A stretch of DNA of 16,878 nt, from positions 444,147 to 461,024 of the forward strand of contig PJRA01000018.1 in NCBI GenBank assembly GCA_016987375.1, written 5' to 3'. A program made the translations under genes and the position numbers. Positions 1 through 8,794 of the stretch are shown piece after piece. This DNA is from Brachionus koreanus. Taxonomy: Eukaryota > Rotifera > Eurotatoria > Ploima > Brachionidae. Under the pieces are notes generated by a model, which did no database searches, was not told where the DNA came from, and saw nothing but the letters and a program-made list of their open reading frames with translations. Positions within the stretch are counted from its first letter, which is position 1. The number at the start of each line of letters is the position of its first letter.

Positions 1-642
1 TTGAAAATGAAATTTTTATCGAAAATTTAAAATGATTTTGAAACATTTCGAAAACACTTCTATTTATACCCTGTTACATTGATTTCTATTGGTCAATTTT
101 AAAACATGCATGAACTTGTCCATATTTGCCCGTTTTTGCCCATTCTTGTAAATTTTTGTAATTTTCCCTTATTTTTTGTAATTTATCACAAATTTTTATT
201 ACTTTTACAAGTTCACATTATTTTGTTTTCCATTTTGATTTTTAATGTTAAACAGAAGTAAACATTTAATTTGCCATAAGATCTCATCATATAAAATTTT
301 CTCTAATTTTCGAAAATGAAAAATGATATGGAAACACTTCGAATAGAAAATTGTTTAATGTCATCCGTTGTGTCTCTTGAACCCTTTACTCCACTTGATT
401 TATTTTGAAACGGATTAGACTTTTAAATTCTAATAAATAAATAAAAACTTATGATAATTACTCTATCGTGTTTGTTTATTTTTTTTATTTTACACCGTCT
501 TTAAGGCGTTTAATTGAATGAATGAATGAATAAATAAATTTAATTTAAATTTGAGAAAAATTTTTTAATATTTTTGTTCATTTGTTTCTTTGCTATTTGA
601 ATTACATTTTTAATTTATACATTATATTCTTAATAAACTAGT
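1..642. other. AT-rich non-coding stretch
   Basis: No convincing reading frame, RNA gene or splice structure is visible. The stretch is dominated by A/T runs and ends near a short TGAA/TAAA microsatellite at about 515-538. A small hairpin-like motif just before it (accgtctttaaggcg) resembles the kind of tail seen at the 3' ends of some LINEs, but no coding remnant was found next to it. Confidence 0.5.
515..538. repeat. (TGAA)n(TAAA)n microsatellite
   Basis: Four TGAA-type units run into TAAA units. Short tetranucleotide tails of this kind often mark the 3' end of non-LTR retrotransposons, but no LINE coding sequence was found immediately upstream, so the origin is unproven. Confidence 0.6.
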
Positions 643-852
643 TCAATAAACAGTTTTTTTGTTGTCTTCTTCATTATATGTTTTATCATTATCACTATTA
701 AGAAACTCCATGGTAATTTGAATCAAATGTTTAAGATTGGTAATAAAATGGAAAGAGTTGATTTGAAAAGCAGTATTTATCAAAGTATCAATACAACTTA
801 AGCAAAAATTCATTAGGCAATAGATGATATGCAATTTGTCATTCAACAATGA
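643..852 (-). CDS. possible terminal exon or small hypothetical ORF
   Basis: A minus-strand frame of about 69 codons stays open through very AT-rich DNA and ends in a hydrophilic tail (NSDNDKTYNEEDNKKTVY). It has no ATG at its 5' end; the first Met lies about 13 codons in. A strong 3' splice site (ctctctctttag) immediately precedes the frame on the minus strand, so it could be a last exon. The nearest donor upstream would give a 31-nt intron and does not keep the frame, so no full gene model was built. Composition is plausible for protein (Cys, His and Asp are present), but no family was recognised. A chance ORF or pseudogene remains possible. Confidence 0.2.
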   Translation of the reverse strand, partial: SLLNDKLHIIYCLMNFCLSCIDTLINTAFQINSFHFITNLKHLIQITMEFLNSDNDKTYNEEDNKKTVY

Positions 853-2215
853 CTAAAGAGAGAGTGTAAAATCGAATATTTACAAATACTTGATTGCCTT
901 GAGGCATGAACATCAATCATTGTAATAATAAATTAATCGCTAATTTGTAAATTAATAAATTCTAAAATAAAAAAAGACAAGAAATTTTATTACTAAGACC
1001 TGTCTGTGAAGGTGACTCAAAATGGTCTAAAAATAATTAAGCTAATTTATTAAAATTTTATTTTATATTTTGTTCATAAATAGTTTTTTTTTTCTATTTA
1101 GTTAGAGTTTAAAATGTCAGCCTGATTGCATTTTTTAAAAATATTTCAAAAACACATTAATGTAATATTTTGGATTGGTTTTAGAAAATTATAAAAAATT
1201 AAATTAAAACCAGTTTTTACGACTTTGGCCTTTTTTGTTTTCCAAATAATAGTAGCTTAGACTCAAAAAGTTTAAAATTAAAATAAACAAAATTAATCGT
1301 TCACTATCGGACTTTGTAATTAGATTTCTAAATTTATGTGCACATTCTAAATCTAGTTATCTAGTGGTGAACTTTTTGAAGGATTTAAGCATTGTTTCTA
1401 GTCCCTAGTAAATCTCTTGGAAATAAAACGCTAAATTCGATTAATTTTTTTATTTAGTTTTTAAAAATCAAGTTAAAATCCCCCATATAATGATGATAGT
1501 TTAAACATTCAGCGCGACGGATTATGGGATCAAAAAAAAAAAAAAACAAAATTTAAAATATTTATTCACAAGGATTTAGTTTAACTATTTTTAATATTTT
1601 TTAAGCAAATATTTATTTATTTTGCATTCATTTGAAAAACATGCTGAGAGTGTAGTTTAAATGCTGGTTTGAACATGAAAAATTTTGAGACAAATTAAGA
1701 ATCAACGTGAGCTTGAACTGGATTTTAATTCATTAATGGGTCATTACAAACCAGCAAAACATAACTTCAAGTAAATTAACATCAACAGTCTCAAGTGAAT
1801 GATTCTTCTATTGCGTAATAAATTAAAATATTTTCTACTATATCATTACTTAAGCTGTCAGAAACTAGATAAAATATGTAATGCTTGAAAAACATAAACT
1901 TTGTTTAAATTACATCAACTCACAACTCATAATATCGAAAAAAATTAAAATATGATTAACATAATTTATTAAATTTCTTAAATTTTTTACATTTTTAACC
2001 AATAGGATAAAAGAAAAAAAGTTAACTTAACATAATTTATTAGAATAATTTTTAAGCAAGCTAATGAATAGACGCAATGTAAAATCTAATTATAATAATT
2101 AAGTAGATTATGAGAAATGAATTAGGACTGTGTCTTGCATGCGACACTCCTCCAATTGTTTGACTTGTATTTAAATTTAAAATTTTTTCCTACAAGTTTT
2201 AGATAAATTTAGAAA
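853..2215. other. AT-rich intergenic region
   Basis: No gene was found. A perfect 10-bp inverted repeat (1662-1671 with 1747-1756, TGCTGGTTTG/CAAACCAGCA) encloses 75 bases. A short direct repeat containing ttaacataatttatta occurs near 1955 and 2028. Just before the next gene, a pyrimidine tract ending in ag (ttttttcctacaagttttag) could be a 3' splice site for a 5'-UTR intron. Confidence 0.5.
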
Positions 2216-2764
2216 ATGGGTAAAGAAAAAACATCGAATAGGTTCAAGTCGGCGTGTATGGCGTCCAAAACACTAAGCAAACAAGTGCATGCCAAATTGG
2301 ACAGTGCACACAAGTGGGCACAGAAACGTCTCGAGTCTATTCGGTGCATTAAGTACAGAGATAAACGCAAGAGCAAGCAAATAGAACAGCAAGAAAATGA
2401 CGATTATATTAGAAATGAATTTTTTTTTCAAGATGATTCATTGAACGAGTATTTCGATGACCATGAAAGTATTTACGAACTGGATATCAACAATGCTTTA
2501 AAACCCAAAATTATGAAACAAAATGTTACAACAAATGCTACTAGTTGTCCATGTAATAATAATGTTCAAATTAATCAGACTATTTCTTTTGCTACATTGT
2601 TTAATAATTTGGATTTATTTTCGCAAGAATCCCAATCGATTCAAACCTATGTGCATTCTGAAGCAGATACCTTCAATGACACAGACGAACAGGGTTTTAC
2701 AGTAAATTTTTCTGTAGAGTCTGAAGATGTAATTACTATTCCTGGAATGATCACCAGATTTTAG
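2216..2764 (+). CDS. hypothetical protein, 182 aa, apparently single coding exon
   Basis: This intact ATG-to-TAG frame has a good start context (gaaaATGGG) and an AATAAA polyadenylation signal at 2840-2845. No family was recognised. Residues 1-60 are strongly basic (MGKEKTSNRFK, then runs of Lys/Arg), with an Ala/Lys/His-rich stretch that could form an amphipathic helix. Residues 65-90 are acidic (DDSLNEYFDDHES). The C-terminal half is Asn/Thr/Ser-rich and probably disordered, with a small CPC motif. There is no signal peptide and no membrane segment. The MGKxxT start resembles N-myristoylated starts such as MGKxxS in neuronal calcium sensors, which is suggestive only. A basic-then-acidic layout could suit a nucleic-acid- or membrane-associated regulator, but that is guesswork. 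The upstream acceptor-like sequence means the first exon may be missing. Confidence 0.65.
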   Translation: MGKEKTSNRFKSACMASKTLSKQVHAKLDSAHKWAQKRLESIRCIKYRDKRKSKQIEQQENDDYIRNEFFFQDDSLNEYFDDHESIYELDINNALKPKIMKQNVTTNATSCPCNNNVQINQTISFATLFNNLDLFSQESQSIQTYVHSEADTFNDTDEQGFTVNFSVESEDVITIPGMITRF

Positions 2765-2979
2765 GCTATTCTATTCCGGTATTAAATTTAGTGTACTTAA
2801 ATTTTATTTGTTTAATTTTTTTGTTCAATTTTTTTATTTAATAAAAATTATGAAAAAATTGAATGCTTTTTTGTTTTATTAAATACACACTTAGTTAGAA
2901 ATTAATTATTTAGATAAACGATTTTTAGAATAAAATTTAGGATATATTTTTAGAAGGATAATTTTTTTCATGTTATTAA

Positions 2980-3721
2980 ATGTCAGATATGGGAGTCACA
3001 CATGCTCTCAAAGTAACAACTGAAGAAAAAGATCTTGGTGTAATTGTTTTTGACAGTGGAGCAGACAGTGTACAAAAGCAGCTGCAAAAGCAAACAGAAT
3101 TTTGAGCCAGATCAAAAATTCGTTTTCATATCGCGGCAAAGAGACTGTATTGCCACTGTATACTGCATTAGTAAGACATCACCTAGAATATGCTAAAAGC
3201 ATGTGGCCCCGTCAGCAAAAACTGATATCAAAACTCTCGAAAAAGTTCAAAAAAAGAGCAACAAAATTAATCAAACCAATTAAAAAAAAATCTCATGATG
3301 AAAGATTGGAATATCTAAATTTTCAGAGATTATAGGACCACAGACTAAGAGGAGACTTTATACAGATTTTTAAAATAGTCAACGGATTTGATGAAATTAA
3401 TATAATTAATGGAATAAAAGCGAAATGCGCAAAGTCTGTCATTGAATCTGAGAAGATCTAAAAATAAAGGACTAGTCCATGAAATAAAGAAAAGAGGCTC
3501 TTTCCGATATAGCTTTCTTACTAATAGAATGGTGTTTAGCCGAGTGGTTTGTGTGTTAGTCATGCAAGAAGAGGATCGAAAACTTCAAAAACCGCTGAGG
3601 GTCTCTGTAATACGGGGCGCATGTTTTAAACGCCTTTCATCAAAAAATATGGGGCCGGTTTCGACTGGGTAATAATTGGAACGGATTGTCATATCATGTT
3701 TTAAATAAGTTTTTAAACAAA
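2980..3721 (+). pseudogene. LINE (non-LTR retrotransposon) reverse-transcriptase C-terminal remnant
   Basis: The translation carries the conserved post-RT region of a non-LTR element, in order: TTEEKDLGVIV; then, after a frameshift near 3073, AAAKANRILSQIKNSFSYRG; LYTALVRHHLEYAKSMW; ATKLIKP; and RLRGDFIQIFKIVNGFDEIN. An in-frame TAG lies at about 3333 and a second frameshift near 3440. The frame resumes with GSFRYSFLTNRMV, is broken by an inserted SINE, and continues after it with NWNGLSYHVLNKFLNK. These are hallmarks of the C-terminal part of LINE ORF2 in families that end in LTNRVVNxWNxLP. The 5' part with the polymerase motifs is absent, as expected for a 5'-truncated insertion. It is dead. 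Confidence 0.9.
3530..3672 (+). repeat. tRNA-derived SINE inserted in the LINE remnant
   Basis: It begins with a near-perfect pol III A box (TAGCCGAGTGG, 3537-3547). A degenerate B-box-like stretch lies at about 3573-3593. The following body is clearly related to a second copy on the minus strand at about 15960-16115: both share TTTGTGTGT[TA]AGTCAT, then AGAGGA[TC]CGA, then TTCAAAA and TGAGGG in the same order. It splits the LINE frame between LTNRMV and NWNGL. Exact ends and target-site duplications are not clear. Confidence 0.7.
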
Positions 3722-3895
3722 ACAAGGTTATTGTAATTTAAAAAATACCGCCAGGCAGAAAGCTGCTTTAACTCTCTTTAATAGCTACAACTATTTCTTT
3801 GTCATTTTCAATTATAATGTTATTTTCTAAATGTTAATAAAAGTGAGTTTTTGGTAATTTATGTAACAAAAATTACTACATAAAATATAGTAGGA
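3722..3895 (+). other. probable 3' UTR of the plus-strand LINE remnant
   Basis: No coding sequence is visible. The stretch follows the LINE C-terminus directly and contains aataaaag near 3837. It stops at the T-run that marks the tail of the opposing LINE. Confidence 0.35.
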
Positions 3896-4252
3896 TTTTT
3901 TTTTTTTTTTGATTTGGACTGTTACACCAGAAGGTCTTCAGCCTAGTTTATTTAAAGCAAAATATACTATATAGTAAAAGTCTGAAAATAAAATTAAATT
4001 AAATGAGTCTAAAATTAGTCTCAGTTAAAATCGGGTTTTCTGACGAAAGCGATTTGTCTATGTATTAGGATAATTGATTGAATCTGTCTAAAACAAACTT
4101 TGCTTTGGCTAACTCATGAAGACTTGAAATTCTTGTTAATTTTGGCTTGTGAAAAATGATTCGAAAGGCTTTGTTTTGAATTTTCTGGATGTTGTAAATA
4201 TTTGTGTTTGATATGGCCTGACAAAGAATGACCGAAATAAATAATAAGAAAA
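3896..4252 (-). pseudogene. second LINE 3' end, minus strand, with A-tail
   Basis: Read on the minus strand, about 85 codons match the C-terminal end of LINE ORF2: VILCQAISNTN, NIQKIQNKAFRIIFHKP, TRISSLHELAKAKFVLDRFN, then one in-frame TAA, then YIDKSLSSENPILTETNFRL and a natural-looking stop at 3999-4001. The 3' UTR ends in a run of about 15 A on the minus strand (T-run 3896-3910), the expected poly(A) tail of target-primed reverse transcription. It belongs to a different lineage from the plus-strand remnant next to it (KIQNKAFRI type rather than the LTNRMV/NxWN type). It is 5'-truncated and inactive. Confidence 0.85.
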
Positions 4253-4913
4253 ATTATCTAACAATCAAATTAAGCAATTAAAAAAAAACAATGAGACTCA
4301 TCAACAAACAGCAAAGAATCAAGCAATAACGAGTTAAAAAGGTCGAGCTTAAAAGTAATCGGGTGATTGAGCAAATAAGCCCATACCATCACAAAACTAT
4401 ATAATCAGCCAGTCAGTTTAGAGAACCAAAATAATGATCTAGTTCATTGATTAATTATTTCTTATATTAATTTATAATCAAGAAAACAAAATGGATAAAA
4501 TTGATTAAATTTAAACTTTTACTTTTTTTTTTTTTTGATTTTTATAAATAAATTCTTTTGCTGTTTGGGCTTTTTATATTCAAATTTTTATTAAAAAAAT
4601 TCAAAGAAAAGAAAAAAAAATCTTGCCAAATAGATGAATGCTTAGATTATTTAAAAAAAACCCATTCGAGAGTCTCTTTGCATACACTACCTAATCAGCA
4701 AAAAAGTCAGTTTTGTTTTTTTTGCTACAATCAGAATAGTTCATGATTGTCTTCTAAATTAATTACAATTGTCAATAAATCAAATATAAAATCTAAACAT
4801 TAAAATAAAAATACTAAATTAATAGCTAAATAAATGATTAATTGCAATCAGAAGTAAACAAATTTTAGTTGATTGAAAATTTTTTTTTTTGAAAAAAATT
4901 TTTTAAAATTAAA
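4253..4913. other. intergenic region upstream of the first protease
   Basis: No supported gene. An open frame at 4558-4746 starts at TTG, not ATG, and is Lys/Phe low-complexity. TATA-like strings occur at 4398-4404 (TATATAA) and 4785-4791 (TATAAAA). In DNA this AT-rich neither can be assigned as the promoter with confidence; the second lies 129 bp before the protease ATG. Confidence 0.4.
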
Positions 4914-5806
4914 ATGAAGCACATTTTAGGTCTGGTTATTTTAATACTATTAGTAAAAGAGTCTGTGCAGTGTGGCAGACAGATTATCAAACCGTCCATC
5001 AAAGCCAAAAAGCTAAATAGAATAATAAATGGTGAATTTGCAGTGCAGTCGTCTTGGCCATGGACAGTGTCCATCCGATACGTCAACAACTCAAGAAGTG
5101 TACTACACAACTGTGGCGGCACACTAATCGGACACTATCATGTAATCTCGGCTGCTCACTGCTTCACAACCAAGCGCAAATGGGTCGTTGTTATCGGCTC
5201 AAGTAATCTAAATGACCGACTAAGGCCTAAAAATGTCTATAGAATAGCAAAGATCTACATACATCCTGAGTACAATTCGAAATTTCTGCAAAACGATGTG
5301 GCCATTATCAAACTAAGCCGCAAAGTATTTTTTAATAGAAAAAGAATGCCAATTTGTCTGCCGAAATCAACAGATGTAACGCGTATATTTAATAAAAGTG
5401 TAGTGGTTGTTGGATGGTAAAAAAAATTAATTTAAATCAAATATTTATTTAATTATTGAGAAAAATAAGGGGCAGCTCAAACGGATCGAATAACAGAAAA
5501 GCATTAAATAATCGTTTGACTCAGGCAGTTTTAACTGTGTATAATGAACAAAACAATTATCACTGTAAAAATTTTGAGTCGAATAATTATTGTGCTTATG
5601 ATCCGACGCCTCGATCAGCCAACATATGTTTCGGTGATTCAGGCGGTCCACTCATGTACTACCAAAATAACAGATGGACACTATATGGAGTAACTAATTT
5701 TATGCTCAATGATCCAATGACTTTGAAGTGTCACAATGAATTACCAAGTTTTTATCTCATGATACCAAATTATTTAAATTGGATTTCAAAGACTCTTAGT
5801 TTCTAA
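4914..5806 (+). CDS. secreted chymotrypsin-fold (S1A) serine protease, triad intact
   Basis: There are two exons, 4914-5416 and 5470-5806, separated by a 53-bp intron (gtaaaa...ataag) in phase 2 inside the Trp codon of VVVVGW; the product is 279 aa. Residues 1-20 are a signal peptide ending at Cys20, which probably makes the usual disulphide from the short propeptide to the catalytic domain. Activation would be at Arg36 before IING. The catalytic triad is His82 (SAAHC), Asp128 (NDVAIIKL) and Ser225 (CFGDSGGP). The position equivalent to trypsin Asp189 is Asn219, and the SWG wall of the pocket reads TNFM, so trypsin-like Arg/Lys specificity is unlikely. There is no clip or other accessory domain. 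It is the first member of a local cluster with two related genes downstream. AATAAA lies at 5868-5873. Digestive or extracellular processing roles are both possible. Confidence 0.93.
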
Positions 5807-5907
5807 ATTTATAAATTTTAATTGAAAAAATTATTTTAGAAAAAAAATTTATTAATTTAATATTTTAAATAAAAAAAAGTAGAAAATTTTGAATAGATTT
5901 AATAGAA

Positions 5908-5980
5908 GACTTCGTGGCGCAATTGGTAGCGCGTCTGACTCCAGATCAGAAGGTTGCGTGTTCGAGTCACGTCGGGGTCA
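5908..5980 (+). tRNA. tRNA-Trp (CCA)
   Basis: A full 73-nt cloverleaf can be folded. The 7-bp acceptor stem is GACTTCG/CGGGGTC with two G-U pairs. The D stem is GCGC/GCGC, the anticodon stem TCTGA/TCAGA, and the loop CTCCAGA gives anticodon CCA. The variable loop is AGGTT, the T stem GCGTG/CACGT with loop TTCGAGT, and the discriminator is A. No intron. Internal A and B boxes are intact and a pol III T-run follows, so it looks functional. Confidence 0.97.
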
Positions 5981-5982
5981 AA

Positions 5983-5989
5983 TTTTTTT
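5983..5989 (+). terminator. RNA polymerase III terminator of tRNA-Trp
   Basis: Seven consecutive T residues start two bases after the tRNA discriminator, the standard pol III stop signal. Confidence 0.8.
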
Positions 5990-6053
5990 GAATTTCACAT
6001 TTCAGGTTTGCATACAAAAGAGCTTACGAATATGAAGGATATGTTTTAGAAAA

Positions 6054-6330
6054 ATGAATCAAATTATTAGCCATCCTCCTCTTTTCTCAACCGGGCTGGG
6101 AACCGGCTATGGCAGAGTTATGACCGGAAGCGTGTGGGACGTTCATCATAAACAGCGCCACTCATCCGAGCACTTTAAATTGGCTGCGAACTCGGCAACT
6201 ATTTACAACTAGCTTGGAACCACAAACCAAGCGACAATTCTCCTTTTGTGAGAAATGCCTTAACTTTAAGCTTCCAAAGTTACGTCTATCTGCAATTAAA
6301 AACCCTAACTCTGCGACTATTATAATTTTT
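6054..6330 (+). other. GC-richer block with a 52-codon ORF, possible dispersed repeat
   Basis: This block is conspicuously richer in G+C and CpG than the surrounding DNA (ccgggctgggaaccggc, gaccggaagcg, cagcgcc). It opens an ATG frame at 6054-6212 of 52 codons containing TGLGTGYGRVMTGSVWDVHH and ending SATIYN before TAG. Two small hairpins can be drawn (CCGAG/CTCGG and GCTTGG/CCAAGC). It is followed by an A-rich tail near 6330-6355. No protein family was recognised. On the minus strand CGGTTCCCAGCC loosely recalls a pol III B box. It may be a repeat, a retrocopy or a small exon. Confidence 0.4.
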
Positions 6331-6496
6331 AAAAAAAATAAATAAATAAAAAAATTTTAAATATTTATTAATACAAATAACTGATATCTTAATTGATTAT
6401 GCTTTAAAATAAAAATTTTAAATTAGAAAAAAAATCTATTTTAACTTTATTAAGTTTTAATTAAATTAAATTATATTTTTTTTTTGATTATAAATT
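6331..6496 (-). other. 3' flank of the tandem protease gene
   Basis: AT-rich, with no coding frame. An AATAAA polyadenylation signal for the minus-strand protease lies at 6446-6451, about 45 bp past its stop. Confidence 0.6.
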
Positions 6497-8315
6497 CTAT
6501 TGAGCCATCTTCTGCTCAATCCATTTGATAAAATGAGGAATTTTAACAAAATAGCTCGGATTGTCATTCTGACAAGTTTTCTCATTTGGATTAACGGTCG
6601 CAATGGCTGCAATACCGAACAAGTACCATTTGTTGTCGTTCAATTCATACATCAATGGCCCACCGGCATCACCAAAACAAATGTTCGACTTAGGAAAGCC
6701 TATGTCTAGTGTGCAATAATATGAGGAAAAGTGACTTTTACAATTATTTTTTTCTAAACTGTTGAATACTTTCATTGTGGCTTGTTTAAGCATGTTTGAC
6801 ACCGATCCATCCTGAAATCCATTTGTGTTTCCCCTTAAACATTAATTGAAGCATTGATTAATTTATTTTTTGTTTAAAAATTATTTTAGAATTTTACCAT
6901 CCTGCAATCAGAGCACTTTTGTTATATATAAGTGAATAGTCGTCACCATTTGGCAAACAAATAGGACCAATTCTTTTTGTGTATACAACTGGCTTTGTCA
7001 ATTTAAATACAGCTATGTCATTTAGGCCAGTTCGATTGTCAAAGCTGGGATGAATAAATATTTTCAAGATGCCATATCTGTTTCTTTTATTTAAAACTTG
7101 TCTTAAATTGTTTATGCCCAAAACAGCAATTAGACTTTTGGCCGGTGTATTTAAGAAACAATGAGCTGCTGTAACCAAATGTTGTTCATTTACAAGCACA
7201 GCATTGCAAATGTGTTTTAAATTTCTGTTTCGGATAGAGACCATCCATGGCCATGAGAACGGAACTGCCTTTTGACCATTGAGAATTCGGTACCGCTTCT
7301 TGCTTGGCGTGACGGCTTGAGTGCCGCATTTGGACGACTTGCGAGGTGTTGTTGCTGTGTTCCCAATGATAGGTTTAGATGCTGTCAATGCTTTTGTTGT
7401 ACTAGACACTGGCTCTTTTTCATTTATAAAACTCTTAATCCAGTCGATGTAGTTTGGAATCATGACAAAAAAACTAGCATCTGCATTGGAGCATGAAAAG
7501 TTATTTGGGTGTACTGTGACAAAACTGGACGTGCCGTACAAAAACCATTTGTTGTCCAAATTGAACATCAACGGACCGCCGGAGTCACCAAAACAAATGT
7601 TGGATTTTCTAGGCGTCGGATCCAGAGCACAATAAACAAATGAGTCATAATCTCGACAAGTATTCGGCTTGACTTCGTTCTGAATGCGAAGAGTAGCCTG
7701 TAGTAAATTATTAGATATTTTTTCTCTTCTGTTTTCTCCATTTGTGCTTCCCCTTAATTTAAATAAATATTTAAAATTTTTTTTCCTTTTTTTCCTGTTT
7801 TACCAGCCAACTACTACCACATTTTGATTGAATATGGCACTGACATCACTTGAATCGGGCAAACAAATCGAAGAAATTTTCTGACCAAAGTCAACACGCT
7901 GCGAAAGTCTGAGCAAGGCAATGTCGCTCACTTTTTGCTCATCAATGTAACTAGGATGCACAATTACTTGGGATATGCTGTAAAAAAGCTGATCACTCTC
8001 CTCGAGATAATTTGAGCCGATAACCACTGACAGGCTTTCTTTGTCAAGACCATCGACGCAATGGGCCGCTGTTATGACGTACTCTGGCGAAACCACAGAA
8101 CCGCCGCATATGTGATCCCGGTAAACTGCGCCTAGATAAGATCTGCTTTTGCGCAAAGAGACCACCCATGGCCAAGAGTTGGGCACCGCCGACTCACCGT
8201 TTATTATTCGTCCTGTTGATGGCTTTATCAACGGTGTTCCACAACCTAAGCCCCAAACCCAGCCGATTGCACAACAATTTAAAACAACAGACAATGCTAA
8301 TTGTATGATTTTCAT
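6497..8315 (-). CDS. tandem two-domain serine protease: active domain plus Ser-to-Ala pseudoprotease
   Basis: Three minus-strand exons, 8315-7804, 7752-6898 and 6833-6497, are joined by 51-bp and 64-bp introns, both phase 2 in the Trp codon of a V/A-GW motif; the product is 567 aa. A hydrophobic signal peptide covers about the first 24 residues. Domain 1 is activated after Arg36 (IING) and has His85 (TAAHC), Asp131 (SDIALL) and Ser228 (GDSGGP), a complete triad. A Ser/Thr-rich linker (about 281-326) ends in basic KKRYR before ILNG, a second possible activation site. Domain 2 keeps His368 (TAAHC) and Asp416 (NDIAVF), but the nucleophile position is Ala512 (GDAGGP, codon GCC), so it should be catalytically dead. 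The first CGG of domain 2 reads CNA. Both domains have Asn at the trypsin-189 position. The middle exon carries the end of domain 1, the linker and most of domain 2 without a break. It is related in sequence and exon structure to both flanking proteases. The organisation recalls polyserases, but no orthology is claimed. Confidence 0.92.
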
Positions 8316-8794
8316 AATAGAATAAAAATTAAATTTTTTTAAATTAATTTATTTATTTATTTTTTTTCATTAATTTAAATAGATAAAATTCAGCTATTAG
8401 TAATTTTGTAATTTAAATAGAAAAAAAGTCAATTTCTTTATTTTTGTTTGCTTAATTGTTATTAAAATTAGTAATTTTATTTTTTTTTTCTAAATTTCAT
8501 TTTAAAAAGATTATCGTTTCAAATTTAAAATTTAAAAAAAAAAATTTTTTTGCTTTGAATTTTTTTTATGAATTTTTCTAGCTAGGCACAAAACAAAATC
8601 AAAATTAATTTTAAAATGAATAAATTTTTTTTCTCGTTTCCGATAGTCAAAAAGAATAAAAGAACAAGCAAGAATAAAACAATGATTCATTGTGTTGATG
8701 TAAAATGCCATTTATCTAAATTAGACAGATTCTAGAAATGTATAAAGCCAAGCAAGTGCTGCTCGATTCAATTTGTAATTAAATTTCTGAAAAA
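8316..8794. promoter_or_regulatory. shared intergenic region between divergent protease genes
   Basis: This 479-bp AT-rich stretch separates the start codons of two head-to-head protease genes, so both promoters must lie here or in their leaders. No gene lies inside. The right side has a clear TATA-like box; none stands out from the A/T background on the left. Confidence 0.6.
8741..8747 (+). promoter_or_regulatory. TATA-like box for the plus-strand protease homologue
   Basis: TATAAAG sits in a locally less AT-rich patch (gccaagcaagtgctgctcg) 48 bp before the ATG. An initiator-like ttca lies about 27 bp downstream. Position and context fit a core promoter, but no transcript data support it. 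Confidence 0.5.

Noticed and set aside
4558..4746. 62-codon open frame, MLFGLFIFKF...
   Set aside because: It begins at TTG, is Lys/Phe low complexity, and has no splice or promoter support.
5908..6330. tRNA-Trp as the head of a SINE whose body is the GC-rich block
   Set aside because: The tRNA is a perfect cloverleaf with its own T-run terminator two bases downstream, and about 70 bp of AT-rich DNA separate it from the block.
7272..7496. Plus-strand Cys-rich open frame inside the tandem protease
   Set aside because: It is antisense to a well-supported exon with catalytic motifs; its Cys content comes from the opposite-strand Thr/Ala linker codons.
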